Made by a program: the position numbers and the translations under genes
Shown here: piece by piece, positions 24,370 through 33,015 of the stretch
How positions within the stretch are numbered: the stretch's first letter is position 1
Layout: each line of letters starts with the position of its first letter
NCBI GenBank assembly: GCA_900319365.1
Contig: ONOE01000018.1
Coordinates: 1 to 64,000 of the forward strand
Origin: an uncultured bacterium
GTDB taxonomy: Bacteria; Cyanobacteriota; Vampirovibrionia; Gastranaerophilales; Gastranaerophilaceae
Length of the DNA: 64,000 nucleotides
Reading direction: 5' to 3'
The notes under the pieces: model-generated
The model's database searches: none
What the model was told of the DNA's origin: nothing
Seen by the model: only the letters and a program-made list of their open reading frames with translations

Positions 24370-25350
24370 TTGATGTTGGCTTCAAAACAAAATCTAAATC
24401 TTGAAGATATAGCGCAATCGTGCGGCATTTATGACGTGCAGGATATTAACGGCGTAATTTCCAAAATTGATTCTTTGAGGATAAAATATCAACCGTCGGA
24501 TTTGATAAATATTTTCAACTATCTGCTTTCAAAATCTCAAAACCCTGATGTAACAATGTATTTGATAAGATGCTGCGATGAATACAGGGATTCTTCTTCT
24601 CTGCCGTTTCTGGTTGATATCTTGCTTTTAGACCATGCCGATAATGAAAGCGAAGATTTAAAAGAAAAGTATACTAACGTTCGAATAATGAGCGCAAAAG
24701 CCATAGGCAACCTCAAAAATACGGATGCGGTTACGTCTTTATTATATTGCCTTAATAATAAAAATGAAAACTACAGGGTAAGGCTGGCATGCGCCGATTC
24801 ATTGGGACATATCGGGGATAAATATGCCGTAGCGCCATTGATCGAACTTGCAAAAGACGAAAACGAAAAATCGGTTTATTTAAGGGAGGGTGCTGTTTCG
24901 GCGCTCGGAGTGCTCGGTGATTTGAGGGCGGTTGATCCTCTGGTTTCCATTCTTGAAACAAAACAGGGTATTATGAGTAAGTTTTCGTTCTTAAAAGAAT
25001 GCGTAATAGAAGCGCTAAACAAAATGGGTATCGGGAAAAATGACAGGGTTTTTCGTGCATTAAAAAGTTCGTTGCTTGATGAATCGCCTCAGGTCAGAAT
25101 TAATGCGATTGAAGCCCTGATGAACGGCGATTATCCGCAAGCTTACGAGATAATTAAAAATGTGCTTGAAAATGATTCGGACAAAGAAGTTAAGAAAAAC
25201 GCTTTGATAGCGCTGTATAATTTATCTGGCAGAGGGATACTTGATGAAGTTATAGCATCTGATAAGTATTCCGATGCATTAAAAATGAGCGCTGTAAAAA
25301 TTCTTGATGAATACGAAAACGATTCTAAAGAGGGGGAAGATAATGATTAA
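24370..25350 (+). CDS. HEAT-repeat protein (phycobilin-lyase-like repeats)
   Basis: 326 aa. From residue 95 to the end, about six HEAT-like helical pairs are visible, each with the DxR.RA..ALG.I.D...V..L pattern (VRIMSAKAIGNLKNTDAVTS, YRVRLACADSLGHIGDKYAV, YLREGAVSALGVLGDLRAVD, VRINAIEALMNGDYPQ). Such repeats form scaffolds that bind proteins. The closest familiar group is the PBS-lyase HEAT-like repeat of cyanobacteria and relatives, but no enzymatic role can be inferred. It overlaps queC by 8 bases and leads a four-gene operon. Confidence 0.8.
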   Translation: MMLASKQNLNLEDIAQSCGIYDVQDINGVISKIDSLRIKYQPSDLINIFNYLLSKSQNPDVTMYLIRCCDEYRDSSSLPFLVDILLLDHADNESEDLKEKYTNVRIMSAKAIGNLKNTDAVTSLLYCLNNKNENYRVRLACADSLGHIGDKYAVAPLIELAKDENEKSVYLREGAVSALGVLGDLRAVDPLVSILETKQGIMSKFSFLKECVIEALNKMGIGKNDRVFRALKSSLLDESPQVRINAIEALMNGDYPQAYEIIKNVLENDSDKEVKKNALIALYNLSGRGILDEVIASDKYSDALKMSAVKILDEYENDSKEGEDND

Positions 25351-26029
25351 ATCCATAATTTTACTTTCTGCGGGGCTTGATTCTCTTGTAAGCCTCGGAT
25401 TAACAAAAGACAAGCTCAATATCACGCTTGCCCTTACTTTTGATTACGGACAAAAATCCGCTCAAGATGAAATCAATGCATCAGAAAAGATTTGCAAATA
25501 TTATAATATAGAGCACAAAGTTATAAAGTTGGATTTTTTAAAAGAGATTACTCAAACATCAATTGTATCGGATAAAAACCTGCCCTCAGGACATGAACTT
25601 GACAATCCGCAAGAAAGCGCAAAATCCGTATGGGTTCCGAATCGTAACGGTTTGTTTTTAAATATTGCGGGGAGTTATGCGGATTCTTACGGGTTTGATA
25701 ATATTATAATCGGTGCAAACAAAGAGGAGGGGCAGACATTCCCTGATAATACGCAGGATTTTATTGATGCCGTTAATAACGAATTTTTGTATTCGACAAT
25801 GGAAAATAAAAATTCCGCTCATCCGAAAATTGTTGCGCCCTTGATAAATTATGTCAAAAATGATATAGTCATGTTGGCTCTGTCTGAGAAAATACCGCTT
25901 GAAATGGTAATGAGCTGTTACAGGGGCGGCGGCAGACATTGCGGGATTTGTGAATCTTGTACAAGATTGAGGCATGCTCTTGAATACAATCATGCCGACA
26001 AGTATATAAAACTACTGTTTGATAACTAA
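25343..26029 (+). CDS. queC: 7-cyano-7-deazaguanine synthase QueC
   Basis: Converts 7-carboxy-7-deazaguanine to preQ0 with ATP and ammonia, a step in queuosine tRNA modification. I start it at MIKSIILLSAGLDSLV (25343) after the AGGGGGAAG site. The ATP-pyrophosphatase P-loop is SAGLDS rather than the usual SGGxDS, one substitution. Other hallmarks are FDYGQKSAQDEI, VWVPNRNGLFLNIA, IIGANKEEG and the zinc site CYRGGGRHCGICESC near residue 198. It is 228 aa, normal for the family. No queD, queE or queF lies beside it. Confidence 0.93.
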   Translation: MIKSIILLSAGLDSLVSLGLTKDKLNITLALTFDYGQKSAQDEINASEKICKYYNIEHKVIKLDFLKEITQTSIVSDKNLPSGHELDNPQESAKSVWVPNRNGLFLNIAGSYADSYGFDNIIIGANKEEGQTFPDNTQDFIDAVNNEFLYSTMENKNSAHPKIVAPLINYVKNDIVMLALSEKIPLEMVMSCYRGGGRHCGICESCTRLRHALEYNHADKYIKLLFDN

Positions 26030-26036
26030 AAAGGAT

Positions 26037-26591
26037 ATGAAAACACTATTTATTGATAAAGAAATTAAATATATCGGTTCTCAGCTTGCACCGCATTGGA
26101 TTTATAAGAATTTTAAAATTCAGAGTGATGCGATAGTTGCTTTTTGCGGAGAATGTGATGTTAAATTAACCGAAATGGTTGATATTGAAGATGTTATTAA
26201 TAACGAACCCATATACAGCAAGTATATGCTGAGCTTTATAAGCGAACAGTTTAACGTTAATCTGGTTGAGGGTGTTTTCAGACAAAGACTTTTGATGTGC
26301 ACGATTAAAGAAGCGCTTGAAAAAAGAGGGTTTAAGATTAAACGTGATGGCGATGATTTATTTGTAGACGGCAGAAAATTATCCGTATCTATTGCGACTA
26401 AATCTGCAACCTCGGTTTTAATTCATACGGGCATAAACATTTTATCAGACAATGCTCCGATACCTGTTTCGGCTCTTGAAACGGATCTTGGGATAAAGGA
26501 TGTAAAAGATTTTGCGCAAGAAATTATGAAAAATTATGCCGATGAAATTGAAGATATCGAACTTGCAAGTACAAAGGTCAGGGGGGTGTAA
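26037..26591 (+). CDS. DUF366-family protein
   Basis: 184 aa started at MKTLFIDKEIKYIGSQL, the usual N-terminus for the family; a TTG 18 bases upstream is the alternative. Features: HWIYKNFKIQSDAIVAFCG, CDVKLTEMVDIEDV and the GINILSDNAPIPVSALETDLGI block. DUF366 is known mostly from archaea and deep-branching bacteria and has no proven function. Its place between queC and a SPOR protein (it starts 7 bases after the queC stop and its own stop overlaps the next ATG) hints at a shared operon but not at a reaction. Confidence 0.75.
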   Translation: MKTLFIDKEIKYIGSQLAPHWIYKNFKIQSDAIVAFCGECDVKLTEMVDIEDVINNEPIYSKYMLSFISEQFNVNLVEGVFRQRLLMCTIKEALEKRGFKIKRDGDDLFVDGRKLSVSIATKSATSVLIHTGINILSDNAPIPVSALETDLGIKDVKDFAQEIMKNYADEIEDIELASTKVRGV

Positions 26592-27337
26592 TGCTTAAAA
26601 ACAATAACCGCCCGCAAAACCCCGAAGATAATTCCGCAATGGAAAAAACTCATTTTACTTCATACAACGATTACCGCAAAAAAACGGGTAAACGTACTCA
26701 TAAGGATTTATCGGTGTTTATTTCCGTACTTGTAATAGGTATTTTGATATTTTTAGGGTTTGCAAAAATCCTGTCCCCGAATGTTGATGTAGGGATTGCC
26801 GATAATGACGATGAAGAAGTTTCACAGTTTGATGATGAAAACGAAAATTCTTCGTCGGTAGATGAAAGATTGCAGAATCTTCAGGATGAAGATGGCGGAA
26901 AATCAAGTGATGACAGTATGTTTTCACCGGAATTGGACGAAAAAGTTGTTTTGCCAAGACAAAAAAGAAAGACAGTCGGCGAAATGGAAGCAGAAATGCA
27001 GAATGCACAGCTTCAGCAAAACAAAGCCGATGCGCCTGACAGTACGCTTGTAAAACAGAATAAAACTAATCCTAAACCTCAAGAAACTACGAAAAAGACT
27101 CCCGCCCCTGCCGCACCCGTTAACGTAAGAGTTGTTGTAGGTTCTTATGCAACGGAAAAACAGGCAGAAGTTGCAAAATCCATTATGCAGGATGCAGGGC
27201 TCGGAATTGTTCCCGTTGTAAAAAATATCAACGGAACTTACACTTTGCAGGTCGGTTCATATTCATCAGTTGAAAAAGCGCAACAATCCGTAAATAATTT
27301 GTTGAGAAGTAATTTCCCCGCTCGAATTATTGAATAA
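26591..27337 (+). CDS. SPOR-domain membrane protein
   Basis: 248 aa. A short cytoplasmic N-terminus, a single transmembrane helix (residues 40-60, LSVFISVLVIGILIFLGFA), an acidic and Gln/Pro/Lys-rich periplasmic linker (60-175) and a C-terminal SPOR domain (about 176-248, VRVVVGSYATEKQAEVAKSI, then TYTLQVGSYSSVEKAQQSV). SPOR domains bind denuded glycan strands at the division septum, as in FtsN and DamX, so this is probably a division-associated protein. The start codon overlaps the DUF366 stop (TAATG). Confidence 0.88.
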   Translation: MLKNNNRPQNPEDNSAMEKTHFTSYNDYRKKTGKRTHKDLSVFISVLVIGILIFLGFAKILSPNVDVGIADNDDEEVSQFDDENENSSSVDERLQNLQDEDGGKSSDDSMFSPELDEKVVLPRQKRKTVGEMEAEMQNAQLQQNKADAPDSTLVKQNKTNPKPQETTKKTPAPAAPVNVRVVVGSYATEKQAEVAKSIMQDAGLGIVPVVKNINGTYTLQVGSYSSVEKAQQSVNNLLRSNFPARIIE

Positions 27338-27488
27338 AATTTTTTTTAATATTAAATATTTTTTTTGCCGATTACCCGCAAAGCGTTGCTGCGATTAGCC
27401 TGTTGGGTAATGGTTTTGCCCTTATGACGTAATACGATATATGTGCAAGTAAGTTGTCTGATATACTAACAGTTATAGAGGGAGAAAT

Positions 27489-28166
27489 ATGCACATGATT
27501 AAAGAAAAATGTATTAAAGTTGCTATTATCGAGGATTTTAAATTAACAAGAGTCGGTTTAAGATGCGCCCTGAATGCCAATGATGATATTGATGTTGTAA
27601 CTGAAGCAGAGAATGCCGCATCGGGTATTGCCGAAATCGAAAAAACTAAACCCGATGTAGTCCTGATGGATTTGGGACTTCCCGGCATGAATGGTATTGA
27701 GGCTATAATCAGCCTAAGAAAACTTTCAAAAACTATGAAAATTATCGTTTTGACTTCTCACGACAGGGAAGAAGAAGTCTTGGCGGCTTTGAGTTCGGGA
27801 GCAAATGCTTATTGCCTGAAAGATATTGATCCCGAAAAATTAGCCTCCGTAATAAGAGATGTAAATAACGGGGTATGCTGGCTTGACCCTCTGGTTGCAG
27901 GATATGCGCTGAGATCGCTGCCAAAAATCGAGAACCCCGCACTTGTGGGTGAAAATGCCGCACATCATACGCAGGTTCCTTTGACAGAAAGAGAATGCGA
28001 AGTCTTGAAACATCTTGTTGAGGGAAAAAGCAATACCGAAATCGCAAAAGAATTGATTGTAAGTGTTCATACGGCAAAAGCGCATGTTTGCTCGATTTTG
28101 CAAAAGATGAGCGTAAATGACAGAGTACAGGCTGCAGTAAAAGCGGTACGAGAAGGAATGGTCTGA
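27489..28166 (+). CDS. NarL/FixJ-family response regulator
   Basis: 225 aa: a receiver domain (residues 10-125) with the acidic pair EDF near residue 16, phospho-acceptor Asp in VVLMDLGLPGMNGIEA (about residue 59) and the conserved Thr and Lys (IIVLTSHD, YCLKDI), followed by a LuxR/GerE HTH (165-225; LTERECEVLKHLVEGKSNTE, VHTAKAHVCSILQKM). Two-component activator of transcription; no histidine kinase is adjacent. AGAGGGAGAAA gives a strong ribosome site for the ATG at 27489. In cyanobacterial relatives such regulators respond to nutrient or light stress, which is only background here. Confidence 0.92.
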   Translation: MHMIKEKCIKVAIIEDFKLTRVGLRCALNANDDIDVVTEAENAASGIAEIEKTKPDVVLMDLGLPGMNGIEAIISLRKLSKTMKIIVLTSHDREEEVLAALSSGANAYCLKDIDPEKLASVIRDVNNGVCWLDPLVAGYALRSLPKIENPALVGENAAHHTQVPLTERECEVLKHLVEGKSNTEIAKELIVSVHTAKAHVCSILQKMSVNDRVQAAVKAVREGMV

Positions 28167-28174
28167 ATATTTAA

Positions 28175-28500
28175 ATTCCTCCCCGATATGGGGAGGTGAG
28201 AAGGGGTCTTATCCCGTAAGGGTATCGTTGTTGTGATAGAAACCCCGACCTACAATCTACTTTCATCGGTGCGAAGTGCAAGCGCACCCTACATTATTGC
28301 CATCTTTCGCTATCGCTCAAGATTGCCTTATGTGCGCATGGTGATATTTTCCCTCCCCCCCCAAGGGGCGGAGTAAAATGAATTTGTAACTCACTTATGA
28401 ACTTATAAACTTATAAACCTATAAACTTATTGCTACGACAAGGTGATTCTTCGGCTCTGCCTCAGAATGACCGTAATCAACTTATAAACTTATAAACCAT
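28175..28500. repeat. Composite repeat island after the response regulator
   Basis: Begins with a perfect CCTCCCC/GGGGAGG hairpin (28178-28196) that may end transcription, then CGGTGCGAAGTGCAAGCGC, CCCCCCCAAGGGGCGGAG, octamer arrays at 28388-28433 and 28474-28497 and CAGAATGACCGTAATC. No gene in these 330 bases. Confidence 0.8.
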
Positions 28501-28503
28501 TCC

Positions 28504-30600
28504 CTACGATTTCTTCAATGTTGCCATGATTTGAGATATCTCCTGCTCTGCTTTGTCTGCGTTTGCTAATGCGGCATTGGCAGCGCTTGCATCAGGCATC
28601 CGGTCAACATAACCTACCGGGGACGGAATATATGTTCTGACAGGTTCCATTGTCCCGTTTTGGTTTTGAGTATTGTTGTTTTGATTATTTACCGTTGTTG
28701 TGGTTGTCGTGGTGGTTGTTGTATTTTGAGTATTATTTTGCGTATTCGGAGTTTGACCGTTTACGGTTTGTTTAATCAGGTTTGAATCGGGCAATTTGTT
28801 CGGATTTGTTTGTGCGGGCGCAGCATTATTTATGGGATTTTGTGCCGTCTGAGTTTGAGTATTTTGCGGCTGCTGCGGTGCGTTTTGAGTTTGCTGATTT
28901 GCCGTTTCGTCTTCTTTATCTTCATCAAGTACGGAATTTGTCGGTTTGCCGAAGATTAAATGAGCCGTTTTGGTTGCTGCTTTAACAATAATCGGCGTTG
29001 CAACTCCAAGAACCAGCCACAATCTTAACGGAACACCTACAAGGTTTGTATTGGCAATTCTGCGTAAGATATTCAGGTTGCCTTTTTTAGGTGATAAATA
29101 CGGTTTGAAATGATCGTTGCCCATATTTATAATGCAGCCGAGTTTTTGTAAAGGTTTTTCGTACCATTTTAAACCTTTGGTATTCAAAAGTGCATCTACG
29201 CCTTTTTTCGCATTTTTCCAATCGGTTTTTGATGCAAAACCTTTCATAGCATTTTTAGCGTTTACTTTTGCCTGCTCTGCAAGGTATTTTGCTTTTCCTG
29301 CGGCATCTGTTCCGAGGTATTTCAAACCGCCTGCTTTGTAAACGCCGACAAGCCCTAAAGTCATTGCGATAAAGTATGAAAAATCATTGACAAATCTTTC
29401 CGCAAACGTTTTAACATGTTCGCCTTTAGGAGCTTTTGCCGTGTGATAGAGCATATCTGCAAAAATCATTGCTTGCATAAACGGAGCCAATTTGCCGCCT
29501 GCAAATCTGTTTGTCGTACCTTCAACAAGCCAGCCGAAATATTTGGGAAGAATTTTCCCCAGATGTGTTGCGTTGCCTGTGCCTGTTGCGGCTTTGTATT
29601 TATTTAAGTATTCGCTTAAACTTGCTTTTCTTCCGAAGAAATGGTTTTTCAATTTGCCTAATTTGTCTGAACTTCTCCAGATTGAAACGTGCAAATCTTT
29701 ACCGTTTGCGGTTGCTTTTTCAAGCGCACTCATAACTTCTTTGGTATGCTCACTCAAGTCTTTCATAATGGTATCAAACTGTTTGACGGAATTAAATCCG
29801 AGTTTTTTTACCTTTAAGACTTTTGCATATTTTTGTAATTTATCTAAAGAATTACCGTATCTTTTTATGGTATTTTCGGGCAAACCGAGGCAGCGAAGTT
29901 CTTCTTTTTGAAGCTCAAGAGCAACTTCTGCCGGTGTTTTGCCTTTCAGACCGTTTTTGAAATTCTCGATAAATTCTGGGTGTCCGCTGTATTTGTCGTA
30001 TTGTTCAAGTTTTTCAAAATGGTTTGCTTTGCCTGTGGGAATAAATTTGAGGAATTTACCGTCGGCACCCGAAATCGGTTTTGTGTATTCTTCAAAGATA
30101 TTTTGCATATCCATTGATACAAATCCGGGAAGTCCCTGCCAAGGCATTCTTGCAAAGTTCCACGGAAATCCTTTAGACGGAGATGCGGAGTGATTTTTCA
30201 AGGTATAAGCAAGTTTGCTTGTTTGAGCTTTTTTATTAAACCATGTATCAAATGCGGTTAATTTTTTTTCAATGAATTTGCCGAGTTTGGTGTTGCGTGA
30301 GAATTTATCGCCCCAACCGCCGAGTTTTCCGAGGATAGTTTTATCGTATTGACCTTCGCATTTCGGGCCGAAATAATCCATAGCCTGCCCGATACCGTAG
30401 CCGATACCTGTTGTCAAAGCAAGGGTAGTCAACGGGTCTGCATCTTTTGAAGCGTTTAATCTGTTATTTACATAACTGTTGCCCGCAGTTTGTTTAGCCT
30501 GTTGCAGGGCTTCATTTCCGCCTTGCATAGCAGGGTTTTGAGGTTGGTAATACTGCCCGTTGTTATAATTATTAAATGGATTAATCTGTTGTCCGGTCAT
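28504..30600 (-). CDS. Large membrane-associated protein with a Gln/Thr/Asn-rich tail
   Basis: 698 aa, function unknown. A Gln/Asn-rich leader (1-45) precedes a hydrophobic stretch (TLALTTGIGYGIGQAM). The body (100-420) is soluble and helical with many aromatic-Lys motifs (AFDTWFNKKA, PWQGLPGFVSMDMQ). Membrane spans occur near residues 400-420 (FSYFIAMTLGLVGVYKAGG) and 525-545 (VPLRLWLVLGVATPIIVKAA). The C-terminal 140 residues are low complexity, including a run of ten threonines and Asn/Gln repeats, then a short helix (AANAALANADKAEQEISQIM). It shares the leader-span-linker layout with the pair at 22033-24173. It is a single gene. Confidence 0.7.
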   Translation of the reverse strand: MTGQQINPFNNYNNGQYYQPQNPAMQGGNEALQQAKQTAGNSYVNNRLNASKDADPLTTLALTTGIGYGIGQAMDYFGPKCEGQYDKTILGKLGGWGDKFSRNTKLGKFIEKKLTAFDTWFNKKAQTSKLAYTLKNHSASPSKGFPWNFARMPWQGLPGFVSMDMQNIFEEYTKPISGADGKFLKFIPTGKANHFEKLEQYDKYSGHPEFIENFKNGLKGKTPAEVALELQKEELRCLGLPENTIKRYGNSLDKLQKYAKVLKVKKLGFNSVKQFDTIMKDLSEHTKEVMSALEKATANGKDLHVSIWRSSDKLGKLKNHFFGRKASLSEYLNKYKAATGTGNATHLGKILPKYFGWLVEGTTNRFAGGKLAPFMQAMIFADMLYHTAKAPKGEHVKTFAERFVNDFSYFIAMTLGLVGVYKAGGLKYLGTDAAGKAKYLAEQAKVNAKNAMKGFASKTDWKNAKKGVDALLNTKGLKWYEKPLQKLGCIINMGNDHFKPYLSPKKGNLNILRRIANTNLVGVPLRLWLVLGVATPIIVKAATKTAHLIFGKPTNSVLDEDKEDETANQQTQNAPQQPQNTQTQTAQNPINNAAPAQTNPNKLPDSNLIKQTVNGQTPNTQNNTQNTTTTTTTTTTVNNQNNNTQNQNGTMEPVRTYIPSPVGYVDRMPDASAANAALANADKAEQEISQIMATLKKS

Positions 30601-30731
30601 TCTACTTCCTTGTTTCCCTTACCTTATATAATAATAAAAACATTTTGAGCGCAAAATTTGCCTAGAAATAAAGTTTTAAGTAGATATGTAAAGTTTTGTA
30701 ACGAAAAACCTTAAATGTGGAATTTCGGAAG

Positions 30732-30754
30732 TTGTATATACTTTATATATACAA
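30732..30754 (+). promoter_or_regulatory. Palindromic promoter/operator of the 57-aa gene
   Basis: A perfect 9-bp inverted repeat (TTGTATATA, 5-nt gap, TATATACAA) 31 bases upstream of the ATG overlaps the likely -10 element. It is comparable to the palindrome at 149-168 in front of the other small gene. Confidence 0.45.
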
Positions 30755-30784
30755 GAGAGCAATAAAGACGAGAGAGGCAATAAG

Positions 30785-30958
30785 ATGGCTTTAAAGAATT
30801 TAAAAAAGATTGATAAAAAATTGCAAGACATCTATAAAGATCAGGTTACAACAACAGTTGCTGTTCAGCCTCAACCTTTTGTAGACAAATCAGAATTATT
30901 GTTAGATCAAATGAATTTTATCGCAGCATATAACAAATCGTTGCTGCACATCGCATAA
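30785..30958 (+). CDS. Small hypothetical protein, 57 aa
   Basis: ATG at 30785 after AGAGAGGCAATAAG. The product is charged at the N-terminus (LKNLKKIDKKLQDIYKDQV) and ends NKSLLHIA. There is no membrane span or known domain. A clear upstream palindrome and a strong terminator 50 bases after the stop argue that this is a real, independently transcribed gene, although it is short. The C-terminal Ile-Ala is shared with the 91-aa protein at 186. The role is unknown. Confidence 0.65.
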   Translation: MALKNLKKIDKKLQDIYKDQVTTTVAVQPQPFVDKSELLLDQMNFIAAYNKSLLHIA

Positions 30959-31010
30959 AAAGTTTTTTATTATATTATTCCAATTTAATTTTTCCCCTAC
31001 AAATTTTATC

Positions 31011-31041
31011 CCTGATTTCATCACGAAATCAGGTTTTTTTT
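31011..31041 (+). terminator. Terminator of the 57-aa gene
   Basis: A 9-bp stem (CCTGATTTC / GAAATCAGG, 5-nt loop) followed by eight T residues. Confidence 0.9.
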
Positions 31042-31755
31042 AGCCCGAGCAGAGGAATGAGCGTATGCGAAAGGTGAGCAATTATGGCTGTAATGAATAT
31101 TCAGCCTAATTGCGAACGGTTCTGTTTAATGCGAGGGCGTAGCGTGAGCCGATGTGGAGCAACGGGTAGACCTGCGATGAGCAGGGCAAGCAGGTTGCGT
31201 AACATAATATACCGCCGTTGCAAGTGTAGCGATAAGCGGAACGAGCGAAGCAATCTTTGATTGCACAGGCGGAAAAGCCCGAGCAGAGCCATGAGCCCCG
31301 TAAGGGGCGAAAGTCCGACAATTATGTCAAAATGAAGATTACACAGGCGGGGAGAGCGAGAGTCGATGAGGGCAGCATAATACCACCGCTGTTCCAAATC
31401 TATGTACTGTTTGGCAAGTATGCCCAACCTACTTTCTGATGTGCGCATGACAAGGCGATTCTTCGCTTACGCTCAGAATGACGATTTCTGTTTCCCTCGC
31501 CCCCTTGGGGAGCAGGGAAGAATTTCAACTTGAGCTTTTGCGAAAGTCAAAAATTCGGAAGAGGGGCTATTAGTTAAACTTGTCCGCATTTTGTAGCCCC
31601 TTTCCTGTCCTGCGGACATCCTCCCCCCAAGGGGTGGAGGAAAATGGTAACTCACTTATAAACCTATACTTTTGTCGGTGCGAAGTGCAAGCGCACCCTA
31701 CTCTTTTTTCATAGGTGCGTTAGCGAACGCACCCTACTGAAAATCACTTATAAAC
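31042..31755. repeat. Large composite repeat island (about 700 bases)
   Basis: Contains no convincing gene. It has GCAAAGCGGAACGAGCGAAGC-type blocks, GCCCGAGCAGAGCCATGAGCC, GGCAAGTATGCCCAACCTACTT, CAAGGCGATTCTTCGCTTACG, CCCCCTTGGGGAGCAGGG, CCTCCCCCCAAGGGG, octamers at 31650-31670 and 31742-31775 and two copies of a GCGCACCCTACT block. Several blocks are in the reverse of the order at 15.6-15.85 kb. Short open frames here have no ribosome sites and encode repeat sequence. Confidence 0.8.
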
Positions 31756-32337
31756 TTATGAACCTGTAAACTTATCAAGCAATTTGAGAACGACATTTGA
31801 GGGTAAGCCGATAACATTATCAATATCGCCGTAGACCGATTTTACATACCAGTCGGGCAATTCCTGTATGCCGTAGCTGCCTGCTTTGTCAAACGGTTTG
31901 AAATTATCAAGGTAATACTTTATTTGCTCATCTGTCAGTTTTTCAAAAGTTACATAGGTTGTATCAGTTTCAACTTCCGATTTCAAATCTTTAGAACTAA
32001 CCACGGCAACCGCCGTTACAACAAAATGTGTTCTGTCAGAAAGCATTTTCAAGTCGTCATAAGCGTTTTGGTAATCTTTCGGTTTGCCTAAAATCTTATT
32101 ATCAATGACAACTATTGTATCTGCCCCGATAACAAGCTTTTCGATGTGTTTTTCGTGCAATTTTTTTGCAACGTCAAGTGCTTTATTATAAGCAAGTTTT
32201 TTGACAAAATCATAAGAGAAAACCGTCTGCGTATGAGGTTCATCATATTCAGACGGTATTGTGTCAAAATCCAATTTCATTTCTTTCAAAATTTCTGTTC
32301 TTCTGGGAGAAGAAGAAGCCAGAACGATTTTTCCCAT
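31756..32337 (-). CDS. maf: Maf-family nucleoside triphosphate pyrophosphatase
   Basis: 193 aa. Hydrolyses non-canonical or canonical dTTP/UTP-type nucleotides to monophosphates, a house-cleaning enzyme once linked to septum formation. The signature SSSPRRTEIL (residues 8-17) forms the phosphate site, and GADTIVVID (near 72) plus KPKDYQNA provide the catalytic Asp and surrounding loop. FDKAGSYGIQ (about 149-158) is the conserved K-A-G-[SA]-Y-x-I-Q block. It follows its ribosome site GGAGAAC by 5 bases. The exact nucleotide preference (YhdE or YceF type) cannot be read with certainty. Confidence 0.95.
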   Translation of the reverse strand: MGKIVLASSSPRRTEILKEMKLDFDTIPSEYDEPHTQTVFSYDFVKKLAYNKALDVAKKLHEKHIEKLVIGADTIVVIDNKILGKPKDYQNAYDDLKMLSDRTHFVVTAVAVVSSKDLKSEVETDTTYVTFEKLTDEQIKYYLDNFKPFDKAGSYGIQELPDWYVKSVYGDIDNVIGLPSNVVLKLLDKFTGS

Positions 32338-32396
32338 TTTGTTCTCCTTATTTTTGATAAATTCATTTTACCAAAAACAAAAGAGAAAAACTTTTT

Positions 32397-32636
32397 TTAA
32401 CTTTGACCCAGCGACCTTTGATATCTTGCTGTTCGTGCATTTATTGCATAACATGCGATATTCAATCGTTGTCTTAAATTAACCATATTTCTCATTGTTG
32501 CAGCATAATCATCCATTGCTTCCATCATTTTTTCCGGATCAACCATTGATTCTGTTGCATCGTGATTATCAACTTTTTCTTCCTGATACTTTTGAACTAA
32601 CATCCTATCGATGTAATCTTCGGCACCTATACTCAT
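32397..32636 (-). CDS. Conserved-looking hypothetical protein, 79 aa
   Basis: 79 aa of acidic, helical character: MSIGAEDYIDRMLVQKYQEEK, then MVDPEKMMEAMDDYAATMRN and LRQRLNIACYAINARTARYQ. There is no membrane span. GGGAGGATACC upstream gives a strong ribosome site, and codon use matches its neighbours, so I take it as real. It lies immediately upstream of maf in the same direction (60-base gap), so they may be co-transcribed. No family recognised. Confidence 0.65.
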   Translation of the reverse strand: MSIGAEDYIDRMLVQKYQEEKVDNHDATESMVDPEKMMEAMDDYAATMRNMVNLRQRLNIACYAINARTARYQRSLGQS

Positions 32637-32821
32637 ATACGGTATCCTCCCTATTGATTTTGACTATACTTGTGTTTTTTAAATCATCCTATCCCTTAAG
32701 ATACAATCCCAAGGTTTCCTATATTTTAATAAAGTATTTTGCGATGCGAAAATTGCCTTTTTTTCTCATGTTTTGCTTAATATAAGTTAACAATTAAACT
32801 GAAAGCATTATTAATACTAAA

Positions 32822-32857
32822 AAAGAAAGGCTTGAATAACAAACCTTTCTTTTTTTT
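32822..32857. terminator. Hairpin with T tracts on both sides
   Basis: AAAGAAAGG and CCTTTCTTT form a 9-bp stem with a 13-nt loop and T-rich flanks on either strand. Placed just after the 44-aa gene (minus strand) and before the 79-aa gene, it most likely ends the former. Confidence 0.7.
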
Positions 32858-32880
32858 AATTTGTGAAAATCATTAGCTGC

Positions 32881-33015
32881 TTAGTTTTCAAAACTTGCAA
32901 CCGAGATAAAACTCAGACACTCGTCGAACAAATCTTTGATAGGTTTTTCAATTGAAACCTTGTTGGGGGTAAACTTCATCTCTTTCGTGTCCATGACTTT
33001 TGCTTTGTTGTCCAT
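32881..33015 (-). CDS. Very small protein, 44 aa
   Basis: An ATG at 33015 follows AAGGAG by 10 bases. The product reads MDNKAKVMDTKEMKFTPNKV, then SIEKPIKDLFDECLSFISVA and a short end. It is acidic-amphipathic, without a membrane span. A dedicated ribosome site and a terminator 25 bases downstream support a real gene. Function unknown. Confidence 0.55.
   Translation of the reverse strand: MDNKAKVMDTKEMKFTPNKVSIEKPIKDLFDECLSFISVASFEN

Noticed and set aside
27361-27420. Palindromic GATTACCC...GGGTAAT region considered as a riboswitch
   Set aside because: A single imperfect hairpin after the SPOR gene; terminator or repeat relic is simpler and no riboswitch core is seen.
31101-31655. Several short frames in the repeat island near 31.1-31.7 kb
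   Set aside because: They encode repeat DNA, lack ribosome sites and show no conserved pattern.
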